Counted from the stretch's first letter, positions 1 to 8,516 are shown. The stretch is DNA of 64,000 nt from CBDFGN01 sp965247065 (GCA_965247065.1 CBDFGN010000006.1:1798001-1862000), one strand, 5' to 3'. The notes: generated by a model from the letters alone, not told the origin. Translations and numbers: made by a program.

Positions 1-706
1 ATTCTGACCAGTTTTCCCCATCCGGACTGGTCATAAAAAAGATGGTTCTATTTGCGGGGTTACCGTAGCTAGTGAAAAAACTGACAAATCCATCACCAGG
101 CACATACCAGCTTTGCATGTAGGAAAAATTAGTCATAGGTACAGGTTGGCCATTTTCCAGTTTGGTTGCTTCCACGTTTTCGAATTCATTAATGTCATAG
201 GGCTTTTTACTTTTGTAAATATAGGCCGGACGATACGTACCATGTGCATTAGAAAAAATATAAATATAGCCTAGCTCATCTATTGATATAACGGGATTAT
301 CATGCCCATCTCTGGTTTGTTTGTCCAGTAACAAGGTAGGTTTAGGTACTTCATGAGTGGCATGGTCATAGAAAGAAACCATATGCAGCAAGGTGGAATT
401 AGTCCTATCCGTACCCCCATAACAAAAAAATGTTTTATTTACTTCCGGCCGGTATATTGCAAGTGGCTGGTGTTTGGCAGTATACGTACCCAGACCCCCG
501 CTGTATTTATACTTATACACAGCATCCAGAGGTCCCATCTTATACCATATCCCACGGTAACCATCCTCTTTGGTATTGAGCAATACACCTTCGCTATATT
601 GTGCATCAGGACTTTCGCTATATGGTCTATCAGGACTTTTTTGAGAAGAACATTGCAGCGTCAACAAAGAAAATATAATCAACAGGGAAAAGGAATAATT
701 TTGCAT
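1..706 (-). CDS. BNR-4 repeat lipoprotein, C-terminus cut by window edge
   Basis: Read from an ATG at 706 down to the window edge, this frame has no stop (235 codons) and the gene continues outside. The N-terminus is a lipoprotein signal ending at Cys19 (LTLQC). It is followed by a 24-nt tandem duplication (positions 591-614 and 615-638) that encodes two SPDxxYSE units. The rest (GYRGIWYKMG, YSGGLGTY, FCYGGTDR, DGHDNPVISID) resembles the BNR-4 family, beta-propeller proteins often found in polysaccharide utilisation loci. Some propellers of this kind are polysaccharide lyases, but no catalytic residue can be assigned from this fragment. The start lies 15 nt from the end of the SusD remnant, as expected for the next gene of a former susCD operon. 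Family moderately sure; activity unknown. Confidence 0.75.
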   Translation of the reverse strand, partial: MQNYSFSLLIIFSLLTLQCSSQKSPDRPYSESPDAQYSEGVLLNTKEDGYRGIWYKMGPLDAVYKYKYSGGLGTYTAKHQPLAIYRPEVNKTFFCYGGTDRTNSTLLHMVSFYDHATHEVPKPTLLLDKQTRDGHDNPVISIDELGYIYIFSNAHGTYRPAYIYKSKKPYDINEFENVEATKLENGQPVPMTNFSYMQSWYVPGDGFVSFFTSYGNPANRTIFFMTSPDGENWSE

Positions 707-720
707 AACATTGTAAAATT

Positions 721-2081
721 TTATGATTGTGGTAAGGAGAAAATATTAGAAGGCGTATTTAGGTTCCGGCTTATTTCAGTGAAAGGATAAGCCAACCGGA
801 GGGGTGTACCTCTGGGATCATTCATCTTAGGTATACCTGTTCTTCTGAAATCATTATAAGCTTCTATTGACTGGAACATCCAAAAGGATATATATTTTTG
901 TTCAATAATATGGTCAAGAGTTAAACCACCTTCTCCAGGAAAAACCCTACCCTGGTTCACATAGGCAGTGATATCCCCTTCTGAAATACCAGATCTTCTG
1001 CATGCTAACATCACCGCCTCTTCGTAGGCAGTATTGGCTCCTGTCATATTGCCTTGACGAAAATTCGCTTCTGCCTCAATAAACTTCATTTCATCATAGG
1101 TAAGCAGGGGTTGAGGTGCTGCATCAAAAAATACGTTTCCTGAGGGAGCAGAATACGTAGTATGCGTTATATCTGTAACCGATTCACCGGGCGGGGCACC
1201 ACAAATTCACCATCAATTTTTGTAAACCACCTTTCTGCCCTTGGATCTACAAATCCAGGATCATTAATATCATTCAGTAGGGCAATAAAGGTTGCACTTA
1301 CGCCATAAGTATTAATACTTTTCTGCCAAGCTACCCAGGGATTATCATTTGTTGTTCCTGATAAATATCCATCAAAAACAAATCCTTAATCTTCAGAGGT
1401 AAACGCTTTAGCCAATGCATCCAAAGCATTGGTGGCCGATGATCCAGCATTTATATTGCTTAGGCGGTTGTATAGCCTGGCTTTTAAAGCATAAGCTATC
1501 TTTTCCCACATTTCTGTATCACCCTGAAAAATCAAATCAATGTTTGCTGCATCAAGGACAGACTCCCTATTGAGATCCACAATAGATTCATCAGTAAGAT
1601 CGCCAAATAATCCATTAACTCGCTGGGCGTTACGCTCTGTACTGTTGAATTGGTTAGCCGTGTTGGATATATTATGAAACCCTCCTATTATAATATCAGA
1701 TCCTGAAACAGATACAGTATTAAAACGAATATCGTAAAACTCATGTCCCCCCATAAATTTTATATTTAACAAATCATCACCAATATTTTTATTTACGGTT
1801 AGGTTCAAATTAGAGTTAACTTGCCCACGATTCGTCATAGTATTCTCAATACGACCCCCGCTAGGTGGGTTGGTCCTTCCAGGTTGCGCCCCAAGTTCAT
1901 CTACAAGATCATTAGTTGTAGCACTTTCACCTAATCCAATTCGATAATTTATTGAAAGCCAATCTAAGGGTCGGTAATCAAAATTTATGTTTCCAAAAGT
2001 ACGGGAAGTATTTTGAACCTGAGAATTATCTTTCAAATTTAGTCACAGTTTATTAAGTTTATCGAAAACTGAATTGTCTAA
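721..2081 (-). pseudogene. SusC-SusD chimeric remnant, broken by stop and frameshift
   Basis: Reading leftwards from 2081, about 150 codons match the interior of a SusC TonB-dependent porin (NTSRTFGNINFDYRPLDW, then NAQRVNGLFGDL). At FGDLT the frame passes without interruption into the middle of a SusD glycan-binding lipoprotein (ESVLDAANIDLIFQGD, WEKIAYALKARLYNRL). Normal susC and susD are separate genes, so an in-frame deletion must have removed the end of susC and the start of susD. The SusD part then hits an in-frame TAA at 1386-1388. It continues readable (SGTTNDNPWVAWQKS) until a one-base frameshift near 1195-1205, and finishes as MKFIEAEANFRQG...FSLPQS at 721. A further in-frame TGA lies upstream near 2045. 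An IS1595-type element abuts the 5' end. The remnant is certainly nonfunctional. Confidence 0.8.
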
Positions 2082-3068
2082 TATGCTAGTCCGCAATCGT
2101 ACCACTAAACTGAGCTAAAGACAAGATTATCAAACAGATTGGTTGAATACCTTCGATTGAGCTTATAACAGAACTCATCCAAATAGTACTGAAGGTACTT
2201 TTCTTTGATAACATGATAAATGCCCAGCAGGGTCCGCTTTGCATTTGCAATGGCTATGTGTACCCATTTGAGTTCATCGGCACCCTCCCAGGAGGATTTA
2301 AAACTCACGTGAACATCTACCAGGCTTTTCAAATCCACATAACCGGTGGATTGATCAGTGAACAAAACGCTGGCAGGATCAATGGCTTGGCTGACGACCT
2401 GCTGAATCGCCTCCTTGCTTTCTGAACGGTGAGCCTTCATCTTGAACTGCCCACAGAAATGCTCTGTGCGTCCGTCGATTTCCAATGGAAAGGATTCCGC
2501 CATTACAGTTACTTTTGATTTCTTTTGGCTTCCTTTGCCCCGTTTAAGCCTTTTCTTAACCCGTTTGGACGTACCGGTGGCGAAATAGGCATCGTCCAGT
2601 TCTACCATCCCGGCAAGTGTTTGAGTCCCATCGGCCTTTCCCATGGCTGCTCGTATTTTGCGCATCATCAACCAAATCGGCTCATAGCGTTTGTGGCCCA
2701 GTTGTCTTCTGACTTCATGGGCAGAAAACCCTTTCTTAGTGGAGCTCATCAGGTGAAAGGCTATGTACCAATACCAAAATGGAAGTTTGCTGCTCTGCAG
2801 TACAGTACCGCTTCGAAGGGTAGTCCTAAAACCGCATTGCTTGCACTGAAACTGCTCTTTTCCGGAAAGCCAATAATGCGAAGGGTGACTGCATTTCTTG
2901 CAGATAATCCCTTTCCTGATCCGATACTCGCGAAAATGATCACGGCACATCTGTTCATTGGGAAACCGTTTAATAAATTCTACAAGGTTCATGGCTATGT
3001 TTTTTTCAACAAGGTCGCCAAGCCCTCTGACAGCTTATGTCAATTGGGTATCTTTACGGACTAGCAGA
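2082..3068 (-). mobile_element. IS1595-family insertion sequence, complete
   Basis: The element is 987 bp long and is bounded by imperfect inverted repeats: TATGCTAGTCCGCAATCGTAC at the left (2082-2102) and, read inward on the other strand, TCTGCTAGTCCGTAAAGATAC at the right (3048-3068). They agree at 16 of 21 positions. The octamer TTGTCTAA lies directly outside both ends (2074-2081 and 3069-3076), and an 8-bp target duplication is usual for this family. One transposase gene fills the interior. The intact duplication suggests a fairly recent simple insertion, made into the upstream side of the already truncated SusC remnant. Confidence 0.85.
2105..2992 (-). CDS. IS1595-family transposase (zinc ribbon + ISXO2-like DDE)
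   Basis: This 295-residue protein starts MNLVEFIKRFPNEQMC. Residues about 30-60 form a zinc ribbon (C-x2-C ... C-x2-C in IICKKCSHPS and FQCKQCGFRT), followed by the helical TLRSGTVLQ and LPFWYWYIAFHLM region typical of IS1595 transposases. The catalytic ISXO2-like domain begins with VELDDAYF, where one of these Asp residues would be catalytic. The second conserved Asp is probably in LFTDQSTGY and the third acidic residue near the C-terminus. Length and domain order are normal for the family and no interruption is visible. It moves the element at 2082-3068 by cut and paste or copying of the inverted-repeat ends. Likely functional. Confidence 0.88.
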   Translation of the reverse strand: MNLVEFIKRFPNEQMCRDHFREYRIRKGIICKKCSHPSHYWLSGKEQFQCKQCGFRTTLRSGTVLQSSKLPFWYWYIAFHLMSSTKKGFSAHEVRRQLGHKRYEPIWLMMRKIRAAMGKADGTQTLAGMVELDDAYFATGTSKRVKKRLKRGKGSQKKSKVTVMAESFPLEIDGRTEHFCGQFKMKAHRSESKEAIQQVVSQAIDPASVLFTDQSTGYVDLKSLVDVHVSFKSSWEGADELKWVHIAIANAKRTLLGIYHVIKEKYLQYYLDEFCYKLNRRYSTNLFDNLVFSSV

Positions 3069-3114
3069 TTGTCTAACGATAAATTCTATGTGTAATAAAC
3101 AACTTATATCAATC

Positions 3115-3666
3115 ATGAATAAAAAATCTATAATTCTGCTGTCGTTTTTGGCAACTTCATTTCTAGCTATTGGCCAGGATCGTATTCCAGTGCAATTGAG
3201 AAGTACCCAATGGAACATCAATATTCTGCAACCAAGTGTAAACTTTGAAAAGAGCCTGACAGATAATCAATCAGTTGCTTTTGACTTAGGTTTGACCGGT
3301 CTGGCGAGCAGCATCGGAAAAGAACCTCAAGATGCAATCGCATATTCGATAAATCCTTATTTAAGCGGTTCATTTAGAAACTATTATCCGCGCAAAAGGG
3401 TCCAGAAAGAGCTGAGGGCGAATTCGGGAAATTATATTGGTGTAATCACCGGTTATAATTTCGGGGCAATTGCCGACAATCAGGATTCTGGTACTACGGA
3501 ACTCTCCAACTCATTTTTCCTCGGTCCGGTGTGGGGGATTCAGAGAAACTATCAAAGCGGTATCCACTTCGGTTTAAGCCTTGGTCCCGGCTTTGCGGTT
3601 GGTCAGAACACCGATCTTGTGTTCACCGGGGTTGGGCAGTTTCAGCTGGGCTTTGTCATAAATTAA
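3115..3666 (+). CDS. Small secreted, probable outer-membrane beta-barrel protein
   Basis: This 183-residue protein starts at ATG 3115. A longer open frame extends upstream into the IS1595 end, but MNKKSIILLSFLATSFLAIGQ is a clean signal peptide, so I chose this start. The mature part alternates polar and hydrophobic residues with many aromatic and Gly positions (VNFEKSLTDNQSVAFDLGLTG, GVITGYNFGAI, FHFGLSLGPGF-like strands) and ends in FQLGFVIN. That pattern is common in small Bacteroidota outer-membrane barrels with a DUF3575-like look. No specific family is recognised. The upstream region begins 46 nt away at the IS1595 target site, so the native promoter may have been displaced. The IS110 element lies immediately downstream. 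Confidence 0.6.
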   Translation: MNKKSIILLSFLATSFLAIGQDRIPVQLRSTQWNINILQPSVNFEKSLTDNQSVAFDLGLTGLASSIGKEPQDAIAYSINPYLSGSFRNYYPRKRVQKELRANSGNYIGVITGYNFGAIADNQDSGTTELSNSFFLGPVWGIQRNYQSGIHFGLSLGPGFAVGQNTDLVFTGVGQFQLGFVIN

Positions 3667-3731
3667 AGCCTCAAAGTTGTGGACAAGGCTGTTGGGCAAA
3701 GATTCGCGAACTTCCTAGCGATTTCTATGGA

Positions 3732-4739
3732 TCAAGCAAGAGTCAGGGTATATGTTTTTTCATATTTTCTGGTTTCTCGGACTACAGCAAAAACTCTATG
3801 AATAAGTTTGTTCCGGATCGCATTCAACACCGACATTTTGTTTTTCCCTGATTCCACTTTCCGTTCATAATAATCCCTTAATTCCCCCTGATGAGTAACC
3901 GCTGACATGGCTGCCAGATGCAGGAGCTTTTTCATCTTCTTATTGGCCAGATGCGAAACTCGACTCCGGCCCCGGTAGCTGGTGCCGGATCGGTACTCGA
4001 AGGGCACTACCCCTGAGTAACAGGCAAACTTCTTGGCCTCAGTAAAGTCTTTGAACTCATTGGTAGTTGCAATGAAATGGGCTGCAATAGTAGATCCAAT
4101 GTTATCCACTGAAGTCACTTGCTCAAAGAGCTCATTTAAAGATTGATCGGATCGAATGAAATCATAAATTTTCAGATCCAAAGCCTTGAGCTTTTTCTCC
4201 ATGTTAGCTAGTACCGGTTTGAGGGTAGTTTTCTGAAGTTGCATCACATCATCATCCACAAAACCACAGGCCTCCTTTAAAGGAGTTGCCAACTGCAGTT
4301 TAGTCTTGAGCAGTCGTTCTCTGAGTGATAGCATGAACTTTAAATTGCGGATTTTCTTTCGAGAAGGCTTCCATAACTGGGCTTTGTCCTGGTTTCGACA
4401 GGCATATTGAGCGATTCGATAGGAATCCACCTGATCGTTCTTTCCTCTCAAAACACCCAGGGATTGTTTGATCTGCCGGGCCGATTCCAGCCACACATTG
4501 AGCTGCTGTTTTTCAAAGTAATTGAGCAGATGATTGTTATAGATCCCAGTGAATTCCAGGCAAAACAAAACCTGGTCAGGCTGGTAGCCAGGCAGCTGCA
4601 TAAGTCTCTTGATAAAACTCTTAATCCCTTTCAGACTATTAGCAGTTCTTAGGTGAAACAACCTGTGACTATTTTGTACTACCGTAAAATCAAGGGTTGA
4701 CTTTGAAACATCAATGCCCACGAAATAATTGAAATTCAT
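3732..4739 (-). CDS. IS110-family transposase (DEDD recombinase)
   Basis: I start this 335-residue protein at ATG 4739 (MNFNYFVGIDVSK), because IS110 enzymes begin just before the first catalytic Asp. An upstream in-frame ATG at 4775 would add 12 residues. The RuvC-like DEDD domain is complete: Asp10 in GIDVSK, Glu62 in LEFTG, and Asp102 and Asp105 in KNDQVD. The C-terminal Transposase_20 domain follows, with the conserved Ser region ACYSGVVPFEYRSGTSYRG near residue 250. Family members recombine DNA using a non-coding RNA from the element's own end, and a structured candidate lies just upstream at 4776-4930. No inverted repeats are expected, so the exact element ends are not set. A degraded relative sits at 7573-7877. 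Probably active. Confidence 0.88.
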   Translation of the reverse strand: MNFNYFVGIDVSKSTLDFTVVQNSHRLFHLRTANSLKGIKSFIKRLMQLPGYQPDQVLFCLEFTGIYNNHLLNYFEKQQLNVWLESARQIKQSLGVLRGKNDQVDSYRIAQYACRNQDKAQLWKPSRKKIRNLKFMLSLRERLLKTKLQLATPLKEACGFVDDDVMQLQKTTLKPVLANMEKKLKALDLKIYDFIRSDQSLNELFEQVTSVDNIGSTIAAHFIATTNEFKDFTEAKKFACYSGVVPFEYRSGTSYRGRSRVSHLANKKMKKLLHLAAMSAVTHQGELRDYYERKVESGKNKMSVLNAIRNKLIHRVFAVVRETRKYEKTYTLTLA

Positions 4740-4775
4740 AACTTTACCATTAAGACTTATCAAGTGGGTTAACAT

Positions 4776-4930
4776 TTTTGAACACGATCAAAACCTTACT
4801 AATGGGTCTAGTCCCAAATTTCTATTTGATGCTTGTTCAAAAAAGCTGGCAGAGGATTGAATCGCGAGATAGGTCGCAAACCTAGGCCTTTGCATAATTC
4901 GCCTCTGCCAGTGTTAACTCATGACCGCCT
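4776..4930 (-). ncRNA. Candidate IS110 bridge RNA leader
   Basis: The region upstream of the IS110 transposase contains a perfect 10-bp inverted repeat: CTGGCAGAGG at 4846-4855 and CCTCTGCCAG at 4902-4911. Between the arms is a second, smaller hairpin with arms GCAAA (4876-4880) and TTTGC (4889-4893), closing on an 8-nt loop. Read on the minus strand this is a long stem-loop with internal loops, lying 5' to the recombinase gene. IS110 elements of the classical group encode their target- and donor-binding bridge RNA in that position. Structure is seen directly; the bridge-RNA role is inferred, and neither RNA ends nor guide loops are proven. Confidence 0.45.
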
Positions 4931-5126
4931 TGGTCACCTCATAAAAATAAACCTTGATTCTTGGAATAATCCTAGAGGCCTAATCTAAAGGTTCTTTGCG
5001 CTCCTTCGCGTATCTCTGCCAAATAGCTTCCTTATCATTCTCCGAATCTAAACTCAAAAACCAATATCAAGATTGACGATTACTTGATTTTTGATGGCCG
5101 AAAACATCTTCATCTTCAATCTCCCT
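4931..5126. other. Non-coding, with a degenerate CTCTGTG-type repeat
   Basis: No plausible gene is seen. The stretch holds the outer side of the IS110 end, whose boundary I could not fix, and a tract at about 4988-5027 (TTCTTTGCGCTCC followed by TATCTCTGCC). That tract resembles the dispersed CTCTGTGG-family repeats found elsewhere in the window near 7500, 15557, 41867 and 45553. The last 20 bases run into the 3' end of the Gfo/Idh/MocA gene. Confidence 0.4.
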
Positions 5127-6281
5127 TCACCACTCCACCCCGGTATCCTTCCAACTTCGTGAATTCGCCGAATCGAGAACAGCTTCGCAAACTTTCTGTG
5201 TTTCCTGGGCTTCCTGGAAAGTAGGCGAGCACGGTTCCCCGGTTTCCAGGCTTTTCAGAAAATCAGCTACATGGTGCACAAAAGTGTGCTCGTACCCGAT
5301 GCAAACCCCCGGAATCCACCATCGGTCAATGTAAGGTTGATCAGCATCTGAAACATGGACTGAGCGCCACCCCCTGACGATCGAGTCGTCACTGTGGTCA
5401 AAGTATCCCAGCCGGTTCTGGTCATGCAGATCCCAGCTTATGGAGGCATGTTCTCCATTGATTTCGAAGGTGTAAAGGGCCTTTTGCCCGCGTGCGTACC
5501 GGGTGGCTTCAAAAAGGCCTAAGGATCCGTTGTCAAAATGGCAATGGAAAATGCAGGCATCATCTATCCCCACTGGCTGAACCTGACCTGTGTCCTGGTG
5601 AACTCTTTCCTTGATAAAAGTCTCAGTGACGGCAGATACATCCTTTATCCCTCCGTTTAACCACATGGCCGTATCGATGCAATGAGCCAGCAGGTCACCC
5701 GTAACTCCTGATCCGGCGGCGTTTACATCCAATCGCCACAACCCCTCTCCTCCCTGAGGTAGTTCGGGATTAATTGTCCAGTCCTGGAGGAAGTTAGCCC
5801 GGAAATGGAAGATCCGGCCCAGTTTCCCCGAATCGATAACCTGTTTGGCCAGAGTGACCGCGGGCACACGCCGGTAATTATACCAGACGGTATTCTTCAC
5901 TCCGGCCTTCTCCACGGCATCCACCATCTCCTGGGCCTCGACACGAGTTCTTGCCAGGGGCTTTTCGCAAAGGATCATTTTTCCTGCATCGATAGCAGCC
6001 AGTGCAATCTCAGCATGGGTATTATTGGGCGAGCAGATATCGATGGCATCGATTTCTTCACTCTTCAAAAGTGCTCTCCAATCGGTTTCACTGGATTCGT
6101 ACCCCCATTGATCGGCAAACGATTTGACTCTATCCGGAGTACGTGAACAGACTGCTCTCAAAACAGGACGGTACTCCAGTTCAGGGAAAAAATCTCCCAC
6201 CCGTTTGTAGGCATTGGAATGAGCGCGCGCCATAAAGCCGGTGCCGATCAGACCGATCCTTAATTCTTTATTTTTGGCCAT
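5127..6281 (-). CDS. Gfo/Idh/MocA-family NAD(P)-dependent sugar oxidoreductase
   Basis: This 384-residue protein has the N-terminal Rossmann fold (LRIGLIGTGFMARAHSNAY, residues about 6-24), then AICSPNNTHAE-like sequence and the family signature CEKPLAR near residue 105, where the Lys is catalytic. The C-terminal alpha/beta domain includes GDLLAHCIDTAMWL, with a conserved His in the active site. There is no signal peptide, so it is cytoplasmic. Its start lies 10 nt after the stop of the upstream isomerase-like gene, so the two form one operon. Members oxidise or reduce a hydroxyl of a sugar, inositol or keto-glycoside. Pairing with an AP-endonuclease-2-type TIM barrel is common in pathways that oxidise a glycoside before cleaving it. 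The exact substrate is unknown. Confidence 0.88.
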   Translation of the reverse strand: MAKNKELRIGLIGTGFMARAHSNAYKRVGDFFPELEYRPVLRAVCSRTPDRVKSFADQWGYESSETDWRALLKSEEIDAIDICSPNNTHAEIALAAIDAGKMILCEKPLARTRVEAQEMVDAVEKAGVKNTVWYNYRRVPAVTLAKQVIDSGKLGRIFHFRANFLQDWTINPELPQGGEGLWRLDVNAAGSGVTGDLLAHCIDTAMWLNGGIKDVSAVTETFIKERVHQDTGQVQPVGIDDACIFHCHFDNGSLGLFEATRYARGQKALYTFEINGEHASISWDLHDQNRLGYFDHSDDSIVRGWRSVHVSDADQPYIDRWWIPGVCIGYEHTFVHHVADFLKSLETGEPCSPTFQEAQETQKVCEAVLDSANSRSWKDTGVEW

Positions 6282-6291
6282 AGAGTTTCAA

Positions 6292-7356
6292 TTACTGGTT
6301 TGTAGCTGAATTGGATTCTTGCCAGCCGTGCATGCTGCGAACTTCAATCATAGCTGACAGAATATCATTCCAGGTTTGCGGCCTCATCATCACTTCATTG
6401 GGAAACATGCATCCGTCCCAGCAGATGTGTCTGAAGGCCTTGGTAAGGCTGCCATCTTCGTCTCTGAGCCAGTGCCCGGCATCTGTGGCAATATCAAGTT
6501 TGCCGTTAGGGTCAGTCGCCTCACAGTGCCGACCCGTTTTATCGTGAGAGCCCGAGCCATGGACCGTGCCATCATTCTGAGCTACGTGGAAGTCGATGGT
6601 CCATGGACGCAGGGTCGCCGTGAGTTTCGTGAGGCCGGCAGTCAGTGTTTTACGATCACTCCATTCGAAACCCTCAGGCAGGATCCTTTCATCCGACTTA
6701 TTATATCCCAGCAGATAGAGCAGAGTGTGAGCCATATCTGCCTGAAAGCCGATATTGGGCCGGTCGACGGCTTCAAGCGTCTCAACCATGGTCTTCCAGC
6801 CATGCATTCCTCCCCAGCAGATTTCGCCCTCAGCGGCCAGGCTTTCTCCATATTCGGCCGCTACATCGCAAGCTTCGCGGAAGGTTGTCGCAATCAGTTC
6901 GGAATTTGTCTTGGGGTCCGATGCCCAGCTACCGGGATCCACCGAGGAATCGATACGGACAATCCCATTGGGACGAACGCCCAATTGGCGGAACCGACTG
7001 GCAATTTGACAGGCCTTTCGAACCTGGGTTATGAACCGTGCTCTTTCCTCCTGGCTGCCCATAGCAGATCCTCCGCCGGTTGGTTCCCAGACAGGGGCAA
7101 CCACGCTACCGATTTGCAAACCTAGGGAAGTTACCTTATCAGCCAGCACTTTAATATCGTCCTCGCTACTGTCTATGGAAGTGTGAGGGTCGGACAAAAA
7201 AAGATCGATACCATCAAATTTTACTCCATTCACCTCGGCATCAGCCGTCAATGTTAACATGGTGTCAAGGGGAATTGGTGGTTCCGAATCTGGCCCTTTA
7301 CCCACCACTCCGGGCCAGGCAGCATTGTGAAGCTTAGGATAATTATGGTCTGGCAT
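6292..7356 (-). CDS. Sugar phosphate isomerase/epimerase-like TIM barrel
   Basis: This 354-residue cytoplasmic protein belongs to the xylose-isomerase-like / AP endonuclease family 2 fold. Visible barrel segments include GVKFDGIDLFLSDPH, LGLQIGSVVAPVW, YGESLAAEGEICWGG, IGFQADMAHTLLYLLGY and TIDFHVAQNDG. The acidic and His residues in EGEICW, QADMAH and DFHVAQ are candidate metal ligands. There is no export signal. It is the promoter-proximal gene of a two-gene operon with the Gfo/Idh/MocA oxidoreductase 10 nt downstream. That neighbour suggests epimerisation, isomerisation or lyase chemistry on an oxidised sugar. Specific reaction unknown; other members of this fold are inosose dehydratases and tagatose or ketose epimerases. 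Confidence 0.8.
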   Translation of the reverse strand: MPDHNYPKLHNAAWPGVVGKGPDSEPPIPLDTMLTLTADAEVNGVKFDGIDLFLSDPHTSIDSSEDDIKVLADKVTSLGLQIGSVVAPVWEPTGGGSAMGSQEERARFITQVRKACQIASRFRQLGVRPNGIVRIDSSVDPGSWASDPKTNSELIATTFREACDVAAEYGESLAAEGEICWGGMHGWKTMVETLEAVDRPNIGFQADMAHTLLYLLGYNKSDERILPEGFEWSDRKTLTAGLTKLTATLRPWTIDFHVAQNDGTVHGSGSHDKTGRHCEATDPNGKLDIATDAGHWLRDEDGSLTKAFRHICWDGCMFPNEVMMRPQTWNDILSAMIEVRSMHGWQESNSATNQ

Positions 7357-7572
7357 GATCAGATGGTTTGATTGAACCTTAATTTATGAAATTAATCGGA
7401 AATGCAAAGGGCGTGGAGCAACTCAGCTGACCAGCGACCATGGATCAACTGAACTGCTAAGCAGCGTTGCGGTTAAACAATGAGCCACGATCCTATATTC
7501 TCTCTGTGGCTCTCCGATAAATCTCTGTGGGCTCAGCGGTTGACAAGCATGCCCTGAATTAATTTAACCAGG
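7357..7572. other. Intergenic, short dispersed repeats
   Basis: No gene is seen between the isomerase and the IS110 remnant. The tract 7405-7450 contains ACTCAGCTGACCAGCGACCA, which resembles a stretch after the amidohydrolase gene (17327-17362). At 7499-7545 two CTCTGTGG copies occur (CTCTCTGTGGCTCTCC and ATCTCTGTGGGCTC), ending in GCGGTTGAC. These match the repeat family seen at 15557, 41867 and 45553. Confidence 0.45.
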
Positions 7573-7877
7573 TAATCCGGCTACGGCCTTTGTAGCTGGT
7601 TCCGAAATGGTACCCGAAGGGCGCCACACCTGAGTAGCAAGCAAATTTCCTGGCCTCGGTGAAATTTTCGAACTCATTGGTGGCAACAATTAAGTGGGCA
7701 GCTGTGGTTGATCCGAATGCTTCCACCGAGGTGACCGGCTCAAATAACCGATAAGGATTGATCCGAACGAATCAAGTTCTCAATTTTCTGTTCCAACTGC
7801 TTAGTTTCGTTTCTAAGGCAGCTAGAATGGGTTTGAGGGTAGCCTCTGTTTCATCCAAATTATTTAACTTGGCTAAT
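7573..7877 (-). pseudogene. IS110 transposase fragment, degraded
   Basis: Translated on the minus strand in pieces, this tract matches the C-terminal half of the IS110 transposase at 3732-4739. It reads TLKPILAALETKL, then after frame changes LEQKIENLIRSDQSL and LFEPVTSVEAFGSTTAAHLI, then ATNEFENFTEARKFACYSG and GTSYKGRSRI. At least two frameshifts (around 7755-7800) break it, and neither the DEDD domain nor the element ends remain. It is diverged from the intact copy, so it comes from an older, related insertion. Its 5' edge lies only about 14 nt from the start of the next plus-strand lipoprotein gene. Confidence 0.8.
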
Positions 7878-7890
7878 TCAATTGAAGAAG

Positions 7891-8493
7891 ATGGAATACT
7901 CTGCACGAGATACTGCGAGGTTGGTTCTACCATTGCTCATAATATTGATATTACTCAACAGCTGTGGAAAGGATGACCCCACCCCAAGCGATCCTGCGAC
8001 TCTTTTAGTCGGTCAATGGACCATGTTCTCGGTTGAACATGAATTTGAAGTCGATTCAGTGACACTGGTAGATTGGTACCAGACCGAGTTGGGATTCACA
8101 TTACAGGAATCTCAAGAATTGGCGGCTCTCGCAGAACCGGCACCGTTTGAATACGAGGGTATAATGAAATTCAAAGATGATAATTCATTTACCAACACAG
8201 TGACCCCCATCTTCTATTTTTTCTTTTTCACCTTCAGTCCAACGTCGATTGGCACAACAATGGCGCTAGATGGTTTCCCGGTAGTCGGAACCTGGGCTTT
8301 TAGTGCTGATGATTCCGAGTTGATCCTCACATCGAACACCAACCAAACGATCAATTTTCGACGCAGCGCTCTGAATGCCGACCGGTTGATTTTAGGCTTT
8401 GTTGAAACTCAAATCGTCGATATGAAAGGGGATGGGGGCCAGAATGAGGTAGAAGTGACGATTCAGTTCGTGCTGTCGAGGGTACAGGAATAA
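7891..8493 (+). CDS. Lipocalin-like lipoprotein, unknown function
   Basis: This 200-residue protein starts at ATG 7891; a TTG at 7882 in the same frame is possible but less likely. The signal is VLPLLIILILLNSC, with the lipobox Cys followed by GKDD, a typical lipoprotein surface-export-like acidic tail. The body begins LLVGQWTMFSVEHEFEVDS and has alternating strands (GIMKFKDDNSFTN, VVGTWAFSADDSELILTS, TINFRRSALN, IQFVLSRVQE). This is the layout of small lipocalin-like Bacteroidota lipoproteins: the first W in G-x-W-x and a later GTWAF pair. No enzyme motif is seen. It begins beside an IS110 remnant and precedes the GH32 tandem array with repeats directly 3' of its stop. Function not recognised. 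Confidence 0.6.
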   Translation: MEYSARDTARLVLPLLIILILLNSCGKDDPTPSDPATLLVGQWTMFSVEHEFEVDSVTLVDWYQTELGFTLQESQELAALAEPAPFEYEGIMKFKDDNSFTNTVTPIFYFFFFTFSPTSIGTTMALDGFPVVGTWAFSADDSELILTSNTNQTINFRRSALNADRLILGFVETQIVDMKGDGGQNEVEVTIQFVLSRVQE

Positions 8494-8516
8494 AGGCAGG
8501 TAAAGGGCGTAGGGAT

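Noticed and set aside
353..790. Open frame on the plus strand of 145 codons
   Set aside because: It is the antisense of the BNR-4 lipoprotein gene, whose frame has a lipobox and family motifs.
2525..3064. Plus-strand open frame of 179 codons
   Set aside because: Antisense shadow of the IS1595 transposase and element end; no signal, no family likeness.
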